A DNA stretch of 64,000 nucleotides. Origin: Eupeodes corollae (lineage: Eukaryota > Arthropoda > Insecta > Diptera > Syrphidae). This document shows, in pieces, positions 1 to 11,789 of this stretch. A program made the translations under genes and the position numbers. A model generated the notes under the pieces. The model made no database searches. It was not told where the DNA came from and saw only the letters and a list, made by a program, of their open reading frames with translations. The stretch's first letter is position 1. Every line of letters begins with the position of its first letter. The DNA lies in assembly GCF_945859685.1 (NCBI RefSeq), contig NC_079149.1, positions 28,059,118-28,123,117 on the forward strand, given 5' to 3'.

Positions 1-1320
1 TACTTCAAAGATACGTTAATCGATGGTGATGTTTTCACCGAGACGTTACATCGGTGTTGTAAGTCCTTTTTTGACGACAACATGTACGTTTTTTTGCCCT
101 CATTAACCGTTAAACCCATTTCTGCAGCCTCTGCTTCGATACTTAAAAAAGCCCTATTGACATCACGCTGAATTCTTCCGATTATGTCAATGTCATCAGC
201 ATATGGTAGTAATTGGACAGACTTTAAAAATAAAGTGTTAACGTGGGAGCTCTGCACTATTTTTTCAAGTACAATGTTAAAAAAATCGCATGACAGGGCA
301 TCACCTTGTCTAAAACCTTTTTTGACATCGAATGGTTCTGTAGTTGTTTCCAACCTTGGAGCAGCGTGAATTCTCCATGAACATCCTGAACAAACGGATG
401 AGTTTGGCAGAGATGCCAAAACTAGACATGACTCTTTACAGCTCGTTCATGTAGATGCTTTTATATGCGGCCTTGAAATCGATGAAAAGATGGTGAATGC
501 TCAGTCTCTCTTTTCTGTTCTTGGGGTTTTCCAGGATCTGTCGTAATGTAAATATTTGATCGACTGTCTAAAAACACACTGATGAGGACCTATGAGTTTG
601 TCGACGATGGGCTTAAGACGTTCACATATTACGGCAGGGAAGATTTTGTAAGCGATGTTTAGAAGACTGATTCGTCTAAAGTTGGTACATTTTAGAGGTT
701 CTCTTTTTTCAGAATCAGGGAAACAATACTGAGTTTCCATTCATCGGGCATGCTTTCTTCCGACCAAATCTTACAGACAAGTTGGTGCACGCTCCTTACC
801 AAATTATCTCCAGCTTTTTTGAGTACTTCAGCTTAGATATGGTAATCTTTACTACGTCTAAGTCGGGAGGACGGGATTGTTGGCTTTCGTTGTCTATGTT
901 GAATGGATCATCCTGTTGACAGTGGAGTTCAGTTCGACGTTGACGTTATACAGAAGTAGTCCTTAAATATCGTCAGCATTGACTGCGATTTCATAATGAT
1001 ATTTCCACTTTTGTGTTTGAAGCCTTCGGTTCTAGGGTTATTGACTTTGAATTTCGTTTCACCTGCTCATAAGACTTTCGAACTTCGTTACTGCTTTTAA
1101 ACGTCTCAACATCTTCGACCGCACGCTTCTCATGCTCTCTCTTTTGCCTTCTGAGAAACCCAGCACATCAGAGGCGGCTTCTCTGATTGCATCTTGGCAA
1201 TGGTGCCACTGGTTCTCGATACATTGTGTTGGCAGTATAGAACTTCAAGAGAGGTAACTTGTAACTGGGTGGGCAAAGGATTTTGCGATCTTTTGCTATT
1301 GTAGCCGTTCAACGTTGTTC
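1..1320 (-). mobile_element. RTE-like LINE fragment (copy A), reverse transcriptase
   Basis: Remnant of a non-LTR retrotransposon whose product copies its own RNA into nicked chromosomal DNA. Read on the minus strand, the RT region around 740-540 shows FRRISLLNIAYKIF, CERLKPIVDKLIGPHQC and a decayed FR.. motif. The catalytic box is intact as YADDIDIIGR near 170-210, followed by a GLTVNEGK motif near 110. Upstream RT and linker sequence (a diverged NEVRKSYEQVKRNS-like stretch) can be followed to about 1320. The same motif order occurs in copies B, C, D and F of this window. Frames are broken, and the element runs off the left edge, so its 3' end is outside the window. RTE assignment rests on recalled similarity to insect RTE-type RTs. 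Confidence 0.85.
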
Positions 1321-3785
1321 TAGACTATATCTACTATTTTGAAATATCAATTATAATAATCTTACTTTCTACAAAACGATGCACAAATTTGTTTCACTGT
1401 TCTATGAGATGAACCATGGGAACACCAGCGGACCTTTTGCTACAAAAAGAATACTGCTGGTAATTAAAAAGATATCATTCTTAAAAATATTTCTAGAGCC
1501 TAAAATTGTTCAGCGTTTCCATGACAATGAAAAAAAGGGGTGTAAGAGCAATAGACGAAATGACATGAAACTATTTGAAAACGTGTTTTGGTCCAATTTG
1601 AACCAAAGTAATCATTTGCAGATTTTTAGGAAAATCTTTTTAAATCAAATTTGGATAATGGGAACTTCTATTTTGCTCTCTTCCTCGAATACAAGGCTGT
1701 GTCTCTTGGTATTCTGAATTCCTTTAATAAAGTACTCGATGATGCAATAATTATTAAAATGGCTTATTTCTAAACAATTTTCACTTATAACATATGTGGA
1801 GTAGCCACACTCATCACCACTCTGGGTTTCGTCCTTCATCAGATCAAAATTTATGCTACTTACTCGTACATCGTCAGCTTTACCTTATAAATGAAAATTC
1901 TATGTCCTCAACAACTATATTATAAAATGTCATAGCATTGTGTCCAAGTAACTATATAGACGACTTAACCTTAATCCATCAAACCACAGAATAGCTCATC
2001 AGCCATCACCATACCAGAAGCTTCTTAATGTGCCAAGTCCTTATTGTTGCTTGTTGCTGATACACTTACACAACGACACACATCCTCAAGGATATCTTCA
2101 ATTCTGCATACCCATTTGATTGCAAATGGAAAAGCTCTTTTCAAGGATTTAAATCTAAAGAACAAGATTGACTACAGTGTATCAGAATTCGAGCATATGT
2201 TCGTATAGCAAACGATGTACCTTAAGTACATGTGAATGATGGAAGCATTTTACGTAAATGTGATTTGTTGATGGCATCGTATACATAGAAGAGAATAAGG
2301 ATTTGAAATCAGAATAAAAGAGCATTACAAAATGAACTTAAAACTAAGTCAAGGCAACTTTTAATAAAGTACCAAGGACTCTTTACTCCATCACGCATTC
2401 CATCAAAATCACCCCCCAGAGATCCTTTTTAACCATTATCCACATTTAGCTTTTGAAATACCAGATATGTGCTGTATGCTGATAGCCTTTGGCATCTGTT
2501 TATATGGTTTAATTTTAAATAATGATATCACTGACAAACCTTTTAGGATAGGGGTTTGAGCGTTGCCTGTTATGTGCATCTATATAGTTAAGTTGGTGTT
2601 TTGTAGGGTATAAGTAACTCCTTATCCCATACGAGATAATACAATTAAGGAATGTTCCTGATGATGATGATACTCCTATACCTAGGTACGTACATCCTTT
2701 TTACCTTTTTGTGAGGTAAAGGTAATCCCAGATAGAAGCTACATCAACTCGTCTGAATTTGTAATTCGATTGATTAGGTGATTTATCGAAGCGTAATACT
2801 CAAACTCGTTCTAATGAATAGTTTGTCAGTTAACAAAGTTTCGTTGTAATTAAGACTTAAGCATCAGAGTTAACTTATACACATGTCTGTATGTATGTGT
2901 ATACCTATGAACCACGACACTCATGTGAGTTGAATGTTCTGAGAGTTCTGGTTGATGAGAATGACTGTCAGAACGAATCCTAGAGCAAAAGTTCACTAAA
3001 CGAATTAAATGGAAGTTTTCTAAAAATTATATTTAAAAAAAAAATAACTTCTCTGTACCATCAAAGATTTGAAATGACAACGAGTTGAATAATTTGATTT
3101 TGGAAAAAGTTAAGTTTTTAACGGTATCATCAGTGAGATGTTTCTATTTAATTGCATTTGAAGGATGCAATCAGGATAAGGATATAATTCAATTTAGGAA
3201 GCTTTAATAGAAAATAGATTAGTTCCAAACGAAATTAACAGTTATTGAGTGGCTAAAAAATATTGGTGGTACAATTTATATAATTAAAAAAACCCTTGAT
3301 GGGAAAGCTAATGTAAAGAACGCTTCATAAAAAGCTTAGTTTTGATTTTAAAAAACGTGTATTTTCAAAGGATTTCCATAGATTTTTATTTCATTGTAAG
3401 AATGGAGGTTCTTCTTCTACTCTGAACGTCGAATTTTTCGAGTTGTAGAAGCTGAGTAATGTCAATGATTCTCGAGAATTTTCTCCAGATGAGTCCTGAA
3501 ACTAAAGGACGTTCTTATCCATCTACCTTCCCAGAATCATCATCCATTCCCATATAAACAAGGCATACCAGCCTACGTTTATGTCACCAACTCCCATCCC
3601 ACATCCCACGTTGTAATGGCGAAAAAGCTAGCAGCGCTCCTATCTCGTATGCTCCTTCTCACTCTAGGTAACCTAGCTTAATTGCTGTTACCGAATCCCA
3701 ATCTTTTCCTCAAACATCAGAATGATAAATTAACATCAACTGACTCCTCACCCTTTCTCTTCCTCTCCAACCACCTCTCATCTTT
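1321..3785. other. Unassigned AT-rich interval
   Basis: No protein family, RNA gene or terminal repeat was recognised. Short open frames at 1379-1717 (+) and 1645-1839 (-) overlap each other on opposite strands and have no recognisable motif, so neither is called as a gene. Confidence 0.5.
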
Positions 3786-4004
3786 ATTGGGCTGGATCTA
3801 AGGTGTTAAACGACCCGTGCAGATGATTAGCCTGGCTGGGGGGAAACCTGGCGACCTCCGGATTAACTAGCCTTATCTGTACATGCGAATCTCTGTGCAG
3901 ATGGACCTTTTTTTCTTTGCATCTCGTGGCACCAAAATGAACAAAACCAAAAACAAAAATAAAAAACAAATCAGACCGGTATCTCTTTAGGACCGGGCGG
4001 CAGC

Positions 4005-5294
4005 TTGGCGTCAAAGCCTGCTACCGTATCTCTTGTGGCCAACACAGAGAAGGGAGTAGTGGCTAGCCATGGACCTTCCTCTGCTGTTTGTAGCAACGAG
4101 AATATGAAGCTAGCGATGCCTAATTTCAGTAGTGGCAGGGTTGTGAAGAATGGCCCTACCACTACTAATGAGAGTACTTCTAGAAATGGAAAACTCTTTA
4201 AAACCCTTTATAGACAAAGGCGCAAGCAGCGAAAATCTTAAAGGCCTCTTGTGCAACATCAGGGGCTGATAGGACACTGCAGCAAACCGCTAGCGTAAAA
4301 TGGGCTTAAAGTATTCTTGCTACAACAAAGTCCAATAAGGACTCTACGTCCAAAGGAATCTTGAGGGGGCCGTACCGACACCAAAACGGCCTCGGGTGCA
4401 CAACACCAGCACTCCCCTCAATCCCATCAAGAAACAATCCAGTTTCAGTGACGTCGCGAAGGGCAAAGTCGTGGTTGCGGTCATTGACAGGAGCGATTAT
4501 GATGGCACAATATCGGCTGATCGTTGGCAGTTGGTCAAGGTTGAGCTCTCGGGTGGCTTTTTGAGCATTTTGAGGGAGCTTCCAGGACCACTTCCTTCCA
4601 TAAGCGATGGGGGTTGGCAACAAGGCCATGTCAAACTCATGGTTTGTGGCGAGCAGAGGTCTTGTGACCTATACAAGCTTGCTGTCAGCCGGTTAGGTGA
4701 AGTTTGGCTAGGTGCCAAGCTCGAGGTTGTCGCTATGGAAGACATTCCTAACAGACCTAGAGCTCGCATTTGGATACCAATCGAACCTGCTGGTATCGAG
4801 GACATTCTCGAGATAATCAGAGTTTGCAACCCGTCCCTTCCGACGCATAACTGGAAGATAGCCAAGCTAGAGGAAGTGAAGGGTCTTTATAGGAGTGACA
4901 CTGTGGTATTCAATAAAGAATCCTTGGCTCCTCTTGCCCTAAACGAGGGCTCCGAATCCATTAAAATTCGAATCTATGAAAAGATAAGGTTAACGCGGAA
5001 AGCGGGCCTCCAAAAACAACCGAAGGTGAACTAGTGGTTGGTGGGGCTGGCACGTCGTCTTCTCTCCTAACAGAGGGTAATGATGCACCCATGCCCTCTC
5101 CAATCGCTACTCCACCCTCTACAAAAGTCGTAGACAGTCCATCCTTAATAGAGACTGAGGACGACCTTAACATGATCCTTCTGAGCGAGAACGAAATCTT
5201 GGGTTCATCCTCAGACTCAGAGGATCAGAACAAAACCGTGGTGGAGGTTGATCTGCCTAATTGTAGTCAAAATGCTGAAGTTAGTACAGATTAA
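4005..5294 (+). pseudogene. LOA-like ORF1 (DUF4780-like RNA-binding protein), frameshifted
   Basis: Nucleic-acid-binding ORF1 protein of a LINE, which in this class coats the element RNA. Three segments in different frames are visible. An N-terminal Ser/Thr/Lys-rich piece (4005-4241) ends in a basic run RQRRKQRKS. The central piece (about 4370-5034) begins with a KRPR-like basic stretch and PIKKQSSFSDVAKGKV, then carries the globular region with WQLVKVELSGGFL, WLGAKLEVVAMEDIPNRPRA and IWIP. A C-terminal acidic/Ser-rich tail (5034-5294) completes it. The pattern of an AKLxVVxxxDIPxRxRxxxWIP block matches what I recall of the DUF4780 domain in LOA-type ORF1 proteins. About 130 bp between the first two pieces is scrambled, with stops. 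No CCHC zinc knuckle is visible. Confidence 0.72.
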
Positions 5295-6701
5295 TCTCCA
5301 ACACTCCATAAAGGCTTCGGCCTCCCTTCTTCTCCGTCTGGCAAGAAACGGGGAAGACATTGTCCTGAACCAAGAGCCATGGATTGTGGGATCCGTTTTT
5401 CGAGGACTCAGGACTCCTGGGTACACACACTTTGTGTGACAGATAAAAGTGAACCTAGATCTTGCATACTAGTGAAACGTAGCATTAATTTATTTTTACT
5501 CCATCGTTTCAGTGACAAAGATACTACCGTAGCTAGGCTGGAAACAACCAAAGGAAGTTTTTAGCTGGTATCGGCGTATCTTGGGCATGACCACCTTGGC
5601 CCTATCCCTGGAAAAACCCTGGAGAAAGTCGTCGCTGAAGCGGAAAGGCAAAGGATCCGCCTAATTATTGGGATCGATGGTAACGCTCATCATACTGTAT
5701 GGGGCAGTACGAATATCAACGACAGAGGTGAGTCTCTTTTTGATTATATTCTTGATACTAACCTCTTAGTAAGTAATGTTGGAAATGAACCAACGTTCAT
5801 AACTAAAACTCGACAAGAAGTCTTAGACATAACTCTTGCCTCAGATACTATACACCATATGATCTTGGACTGGAAAGTATCCAAAGAACACTCGTTCTCT
5901 GATCATAGATATATCCAGTTAAATATTAATGTGGATGATAACCCGAGTCTATTGACTTTTCGAAACTATCGGAAAACTGACTGGGCTTCATATAGGAACT
6001 CATTACAGGTTTTACTAGAACCTAGACTATCTAGTTCTCTAATGACCTTACTTCAGCTAAGAATAGATTGCTATCCAAGTGTCCACTTATACACATAAGA
6101 GAAAAGAGGAAACCACAATGGTGGGCCTCAGAGCTTGACTCGCTCAGAAAAAAATGCAGGAGACTTTTCAACCGGGCCAAAGCCGCAAGACTAGCCTATT
6201 CACTGGGAATCTTACAAAGAATCCCTAAAAATCTACAAGAAGGCACTAAGGAAATCCAAGCTATCTTCTTGGCCGTCCTTCTGTGGCATGATAGAAGAAA
6301 CTTCTCGGCTACGGAAAATTCTTTCAACTAGTCCAGCTATGCCAAGCTGCTTGAAAAATGCAGACGGCTTCTGGACAAATTCAAGTAATGAATCGCTTAA
6401 CTTACTATTGGACACTCACTTTCTTGGTAGTTCTCTTACCGAAACTTGCAACAATTATATACGTTCAAGTTCAAATACAACGTATCCACAAGGTCTGATC
6501 ACAAGGGATAAGCTACAATGGGCTCTCGACAGCTTCAAACCATTTAAATCTGCAGGACCAGATGGAATAGTGCCAGCTGAATTACAAAAGACTTCTGATA
6601 TAATTGCACCAATCCTTGAGGCAATTTTTACCAGCTGTTTTTACCTGGCCCATGTTCCCTCGGCATGGAGAGAAGTTAAAGTTGTTTTTATACCTAAATA
6701 A
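5272..6701 (+). pseudogene. LOA-like ORF2: AP endonuclease and N-terminal RT, broken
   Basis: Multidomain LINE enzyme: the endonuclease nicks target DNA and the RT primes from the nick. The likely start is ATG 5272 (MLKLVQINLQHS), inside the end of ORF1. Endonuclease motifs follow: a decayed QEPW box near 5370, then after a frameshift around 5400-5440 VSAYLGHD, LIIGIDGNAHHTVWGS (5660-5705), GESLFDYIL and SFSDHRYIQL (about 5890, the catalytic SDH). An in-frame TAG sits at 5562. A shift near 6070-6100 leads to a basic linker with WWASELDSLRKKCRRLFN, and another near 6290 to the RT N-terminus (SAGPDGIVPAELQ, WREVKVVFIPK). The YADD palm and the RNase H are absent. Confidence 0.8.
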
Positions 6702-6702
6702 T

Positions 6703-9330
6703 GTTAATGCTTCCATGATAAGTGCATGTGTTAGTTGTTAGTAAAAAATAATACAATTATAGCCTAACACGCGCACAAAATACAAAACATAATTAACATT
6801 AACTATTACAGGACAAAAAATAAAATCAGAACGATTACGATAGTGGAGCACTGGTTCTAAACAATGATTTCAATCCCACCTTAATTAAATTTAAATCGAT
6901 CGATGGCCAGTTTAAGTTATATAAAATGCTCATTCGACTTAAGGCTTCATTCTTCCTATAGTTAGTTCTATGGAAGTCAATATGTTTAAAATCAAATGTG
7001 TGGAGGTGGAGAATCCCCCTCGGTTATTCAAATGTACACAAGATAGCAAATAAGGTACACCAATTTCACCATTAATGAGTTGACGAAAAAATACTAAGTC
7101 ATTATTGACACGCCTTTGATGGAGAGATTGCATTGGAAGAAGCAGAATACGATGTTCATAGGGAGGCAGATCATAAGGATCATCCCAAGGAAGACCCTTT
7201 AGGGCAAAGCGAATGAAATCATGTTGAATTGATTCAGTACGTTTTCTATGAATTTCGTAATAGGGAGTTCATACCTGCGAAGCAAATTTAAGATGAGGAC
7301 GAACATGGAAATTATACAAAGAAAGAGTAACATAGGGATCATTGAACTCCTTTGCCCAGCGTTTTATAAAACCAAGCATAGAACTTCTTTGCACAATAAA
7401 ATAAATGTGATGAGTAAATTCTAAGTTCGAACAGAAATGAACACCTAAATCTTTAAATGTGGAGACACGACAGAGTTTTTGCTGTGATAGGCAGTAGTCA
7501 AATACGTTACTGATTAGTTTTTGAGTAAAAGTTGTCGTCTGGAATTTTAAAGGGTTGAGTGAAAGGCTATTTTTCCCACACCAAAATGTGAAACTATCAA
7601 TGTCAGCTTGTAAAAGGATGCGATCATGGGTGGACTTGAGCGTAGATATGATGATACATCGTTAGTAGACAGAATGAATAGAAAAGAGCCAAGGTGGCTT
7701 CTTTGGGAACACCAGATTGAGCAACGAAAGGTTCAGAATGACAATTTCTAAATTTTACCTCGTAGGATCTTTTTTCAAGGTATGACTTAATCCAAGCTAA
7801 TAAAAATGGTGGAAAACCAAGAGCCTTAAGTTTAAAATAATAATTCCGTTTCTTAGTTGGTCAAAAGCTTTAGAAAAGTCAGTGTATACACAGTCAACTT
7901 CATAACCTTGTTTTAAGGCGTTTGAACATATGTTTGAGAATGTGAGGAGATTAGAAACGGTTGATCATTTTTTCACAAAACCATGTTGTTGTTCGCAAAT
8001 GACATTTTTACTAAAAAATTGTACACTTTTACAAACAACTTGTTCAAACAGTTTAGGAATGCAAGAAAGCTTTGTAATGCCTGTAGTTTATTATATATGC
8101 CTTTTTACCTTTCTTGAAAATTTATAAAAGACTTCTTCCATATACTAGGAAATTTACTTAGAAACAGTTTGAATAAGAACGTAAAGGGGTCAACTAAAGC
8201 ATTACTACACTTTTTATAATATCGGGGGAATACCATCGGGACCGGCTGAGCAGTCACCATTCAACGCAGATAAAAGATCAAGGGCGGTACTCTGTAGCAC
8301 AGGTATGTGACGTCTACAACTAGTCTGCGAAAAGGGATGGAGATTATGAAAATATACGTCATTAACTTCTTCAGGGCTATTAATAAATGACTGACGGAAA
8401 TTTGTTGCGAAAGCGTTACAGATATCAACAGTTTTATCTAACGAAAGGTTCTTGTAAGTGAAGTTGACTGGAAAGCCATCTGATTTTTTCTTTAAGTTTT
8501 CAAAATTCCAAAATTGTTTAGGATTCTCTTTCAAAGATGTGCCCATATCAGGAACATAACAAGCATATACAAAATAAGAAAGAGACTTAAATTGGTTAAA
8601 GAGTTCAACATAAAAAGAGAAGTTGATTGGAGACAGAGTTTTGAGATATGTTTTCCATGCCTTATTTCTTCTTTTGTGTACCAAGGATGGCTAGAGTTTG
8701 TATTTCTTGATTTCTTTAAGGGTACATTTTTTTTGCAAACAATAATTAAGGGTCTTGTAATAATTTGAAACTGCTTCGTCAATGTTAGAAAGTGCTAGTG
8801 TATCAGCAATTCCAGAAATGGTTAAATCTTCAGACAATAGCTGGAAATTAGCTCTTCTGAAATCAAAATTATATAAGCAATTAAAGCAAATACTGTGTTC
8901 AGTAACATGATTACTTAAGTAAAAAAAATGACCAGAAGAGGGGGTGGGGGGTAATATTTATCAATATTAGAAATTCCTGAACAAGAGTACTAATAGCGTT
9001 AGAAGAGAGAATTCGATTTTTGTTGAGTTTTTAATAAAGATTGTTTGCTGTAAGTGAATAAGAAGGACTTTATCAAGAAGACATAGTTCCAATTGTGAAA
9101 AAGAAGGATAGATTTCAAGGCAGGATTCATCTTCGGATCCAGTCAATGTGTATTCAATTAAAATCACCTAGAAGTAAAATATCGGTGTCAGAGCTGGACA
9201 AATTTATATGATAGTCTAATACCAAGGAGAGATTGTTATAAACAGACTCCAAACTTTTTGGAGGAATGTAAACGTTTAAAATGAGAATGCAGATATAATA
9301 TTTTTAAAAAATTACATTAATAAAGAATCT
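6703..9330 (-). mobile_element. Jockey-group LINE (J1), degraded
   Basis: Minus-strand LINE remnant read from about 9330 down to 6703. The endonuclease is represented by NVYIPP and LLLGDFN (about 9170-9270). RT N-terminal linker at 8782-8214 shows HPWYTKEE, RRNKAWKTYLKT, KQFWNFENLKKKS and GDCSAGPDGIPPIL. The palm contains a VYTDFSKAF motif (7870-7900) and a decayed SGVPQ-type block near 7700. The thumb has MLGFIKRWAKEFNDPYV (about 7330-7380), VRPHLKFASQ, GLPWDDP and the terminal QRRVNNDLVFFRQL. Many stops and shifts interrupt it. The same motifs in the same order occur in J2 (31905-35640). About 230 bp at the left, before the last coding motif, is probably 3' untranslated region. Clade beyond the Jockey/CR1 group is uncertain. 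Confidence 0.78.
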
Positions 9331-9519
9331 GTTGTGTGACTTTTCTTCTGTGCTCTTAAAAACTAAAAAATCATTTTTGTTTTTATATTGAAGACGTTAA
9401 ACCAAATTAGGTTTTTATTTCAGTAAGAAACCAAAATGGATTAGTTTTATATCTAACTACGAATCGAAAACGTTAAAAATTGTTTTGAAAATTGTATAAT
9501 TTCTAGTTAGTTAATTTAC

Positions 9520-10043
9520 ACATTTCTTGACATTGTTACGTCTATAGAATCTTAAGAAAAGACATTCTAAGAGATATGTATGTGTGTGTATACAGATAAG
9601 TGGCCATGTTTTTAGATTTAAGAAGCGTCAAACATATCGATTTCAAATAAATGTATTTTAAACAAAATATCATCAATAGATGCATAAATTCGAAAAAAAT
9701 CTTTTTCCGTTTTTATTATTAATCAAAAAAACTTTTGAAAACTAATTGTCACCTCAAAAATACCACTTAAAATTAATGAAAAGTGATAACCGGCTCAAAT
9801 ATCTTGAGAATAAATAAAAGTATTGATTTCAATTGCAAAATATTAATCCAATTTCTATTTTTTTTAATGAAAATACAAACTTTCAAAAAGCTACTACAAT
9901 TTTTAAAAATAGGTTTTCGACTATAAATCTCGGTTGATTATTTAAAAAAAAATAATAATACTGTTATTGATATTAAGTTAAACTTTAAGAAATAACGACA
10001 GATGCTCAACAATGGGACGTTATCATCTTGGGTCGCAAGACCC
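9520..10043 (+). repeat. TRE copy 1: diverged tandem-monomer element
   Basis: Non-coding, diverged copy of the TRE family described at 56481-58063. Shared blocks in the same order as copy 2: a TATGTGTGTGTATAC stretch, ATCGATTTCAAATAAAT (9635-9655), a TTGTCACCTC.AAAATACCAC block near 9750, ATCAAAAAAACTTTTGAAAA, and a right end GGGACGTTATC followed by TTGGGTCGCAAGACCC (about 10014-10043). That right end resembles the GGGATGGTAAGTTATC..GGGTCGCATCC end of copies 2-4. Monomers are hardly recognisable and the left end is not defined. Confidence 0.55.
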
Positions 10044-10046
10044 ATA

Positions 10047-10708
10047 CATTTTTTGAAAATTTGTATTAACTATGCATAACGTTAACTTTAAATTGAAACT
10101 TTAATTTTAAACAAAACATTTAATGTATATTGAAGAAAGGCATTACACCACACATGAATACTTAAAAACGATATCTCTGCTGGTTCTTTTTTTTTTAAAT
10201 CCGTAGATTTCTACTTTTATCTTAAAATAAAGTTTAAAATATATGTACAAATAAAATATTGTACATATAATTTTAACAAAGGAGATTACAGTTAAAATGA
10301 TTTTATTAAACTTTTTTTTACTATAAGACGAATTATTTTTCGAAATAATGGTGTCAAATATGTTTTCTTCATTGTTTAGAATACATTTTATTAAGATTTT
10401 CTTAAAAACCAAACCAAAATTAAAGTCTTGTAGTTTAGAAATTACATATTTTGTTTTAAAATTCTTTGTTTAATTTTGTAATGAGGGCATGTAGATACAC
10501 TATTCTCTTCGTTATTTCGACGCCCATTTTATTTTTGTTCTTTTCATTCAAAGCCTCTGTAATAACTTATTTTCGAACAATACAATCCTTGGAGCCCTAT
10601 TAATTTTTCCACTTATCAGCATCCTCTCAATTCTAGATTTGATTGAATTTTTGTTCGAGTTCTGAATCTATGTATATAAGTTTTCTTTTATATTCAGATT
10701 TACACATT
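10047..10708. other. Unassigned AT-rich interval
   Basis: No recognisable gene. The minus-strand open frame at 10143-10412 encodes only a Lys/Ile/Phe/Tyr-rich low-complexity string. A block near 10165-10190 (ACGATATCTCTGCTGGTTCT) resembles a conserved TRE segment around 57875-57898 and may be a detached TRE scrap. Confidence 0.4.
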
Positions 10709-10710
10709 TA

Positions 10711-10725
10711 CAGTATTGGCCAAAA
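10711..10725 (+). repeat. Left TIR of Tc1 element
   Basis: CAGTATTGGCCAAAA next to TA at 10709-10710. It pairs with the inverted copy at 15020-15034 with one mismatch. It would be the transposase-recognised terminus. Confidence 0.85.
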
Positions 10726-11789
10726 CATTAGGAACTAAAACTCAAAAATTAAGATTTTAAATAAATATTGTTAATTTTTTTCTAAAATGTAATGCATTGT
10801 GTAAGTACTTCTGAAAAGACAACAAGATGGACAAATAGTTTTCAAAAAGATTCTAAAAATATAAAATACGTAGGATTAACACAATTTGTTGTTGGTCAAA
10901 ATAAAAGCAAATTTATATTGCTATCTCTCTTTTTTCTTATTGAAAGAGAAAGGTTAATCCGATAACTACAAAATCCATAGCTCATTTAAACGTGTTGGTA
11001 AACGAGTGCAGTTTAATCTGTTAATTGGGTTTTTATTCAGTTCACGGGCAAGCTTACCAGTATTCAAACTGTTGATTGTGGACTAAAATCTTTTAAAGCT
11101 GTAAAAAAGGCTTTTATATAAACCAAAACAGAAAAAGAAGAAAGGTGCACTTTTCGAAGGAGCTAGAATTCCGACGGTTTCCGTCGTGTTTTGCAGACTA
11201 GCCAAAGAAGCACTTAATCCGCGTTACACCAAAACTACTGTGAAAAACGGAGGAGGTAAGCTAATGGTGTGGAGATGTTTTTCAGGGAATTTAATGTAAC
11301 CGAACCACCAAATAGCAAAATGTAATGCTGCACACGTTGAGGATCAGTTTCCTCTGAAATCGATATTTCGGAGCATAACGACTAAATTACACATCCAATA
11401 AGATTAAGATGTGGTTTCAAGAAAATCGTTTTTTTTATGTTATCAAAATCTTAAAGCTAACTTAAAGCTAGACAAAATTTCTTAAAAAAACTTGCTTAAA
11501 TTTCAAAAACTTAAAAAATATCATACTGGCCCTATGCGGGTGCTCTAAGTTAATCCATTTTTTTATATCTACTGCCTTCCGACCTAAGAACAGTTTTAAT
11601 ACTAAATAACAAGAACTTAATCTAAAACCAAGAAAATTTAAAAGAAAACTTGGTATCTTTTTTATTATTTTTTATTTTATATAAAACTTAAAAAAAAAAC
11701 CGTAACCCATTATAATACTTAAGCTACTTAAAACTAACCAAAACCAATAATACTACTTAAAACTACCGAAAAACTAGAACAGCAACAGT

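Larger units (their letters stand above)
3790..6702 (+). mobile_element. LOA-like LINE, 3'-truncated (ORF1, endonuclease, partial RT)
   Basis: Non-LTR retrotransposon in sense orientation. Order: GC-richer 5' region from about 3790, ORF1 (4005-5294), ORF2 endonuclease (5272-6000) and the start of RT (6068-6701). Homology stops abruptly after WREVKVVFIPK, exactly where the RT palm should begin, and the sequence passes into the 3' region of a minus-strand Jockey-group LINE. Loss of the 3' half, rather than the usual 5' truncation, implies rearrangement or insertion by the neighbour. The LOA placement follows from ORF1 type and similarity to the second LOA-like copy at 25126-28432, with which it shares a GRxESLFD endonuclease motif. 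The 5' boundary is estimated from the change in base composition. Confidence 0.8.

Noticed and set aside
1379..1839. Overlapping open frames of 112 (+) and 64 (-) codons
   Set aside because: No similarity to any known family and opposite-strand overlap; likely chance frames.
10143..10412. Minus-strand 89-codon open frame
   Set aside because: Lys/Ile/Phe/Tyr low complexity in AT-rich DNA, with no recognisable family.
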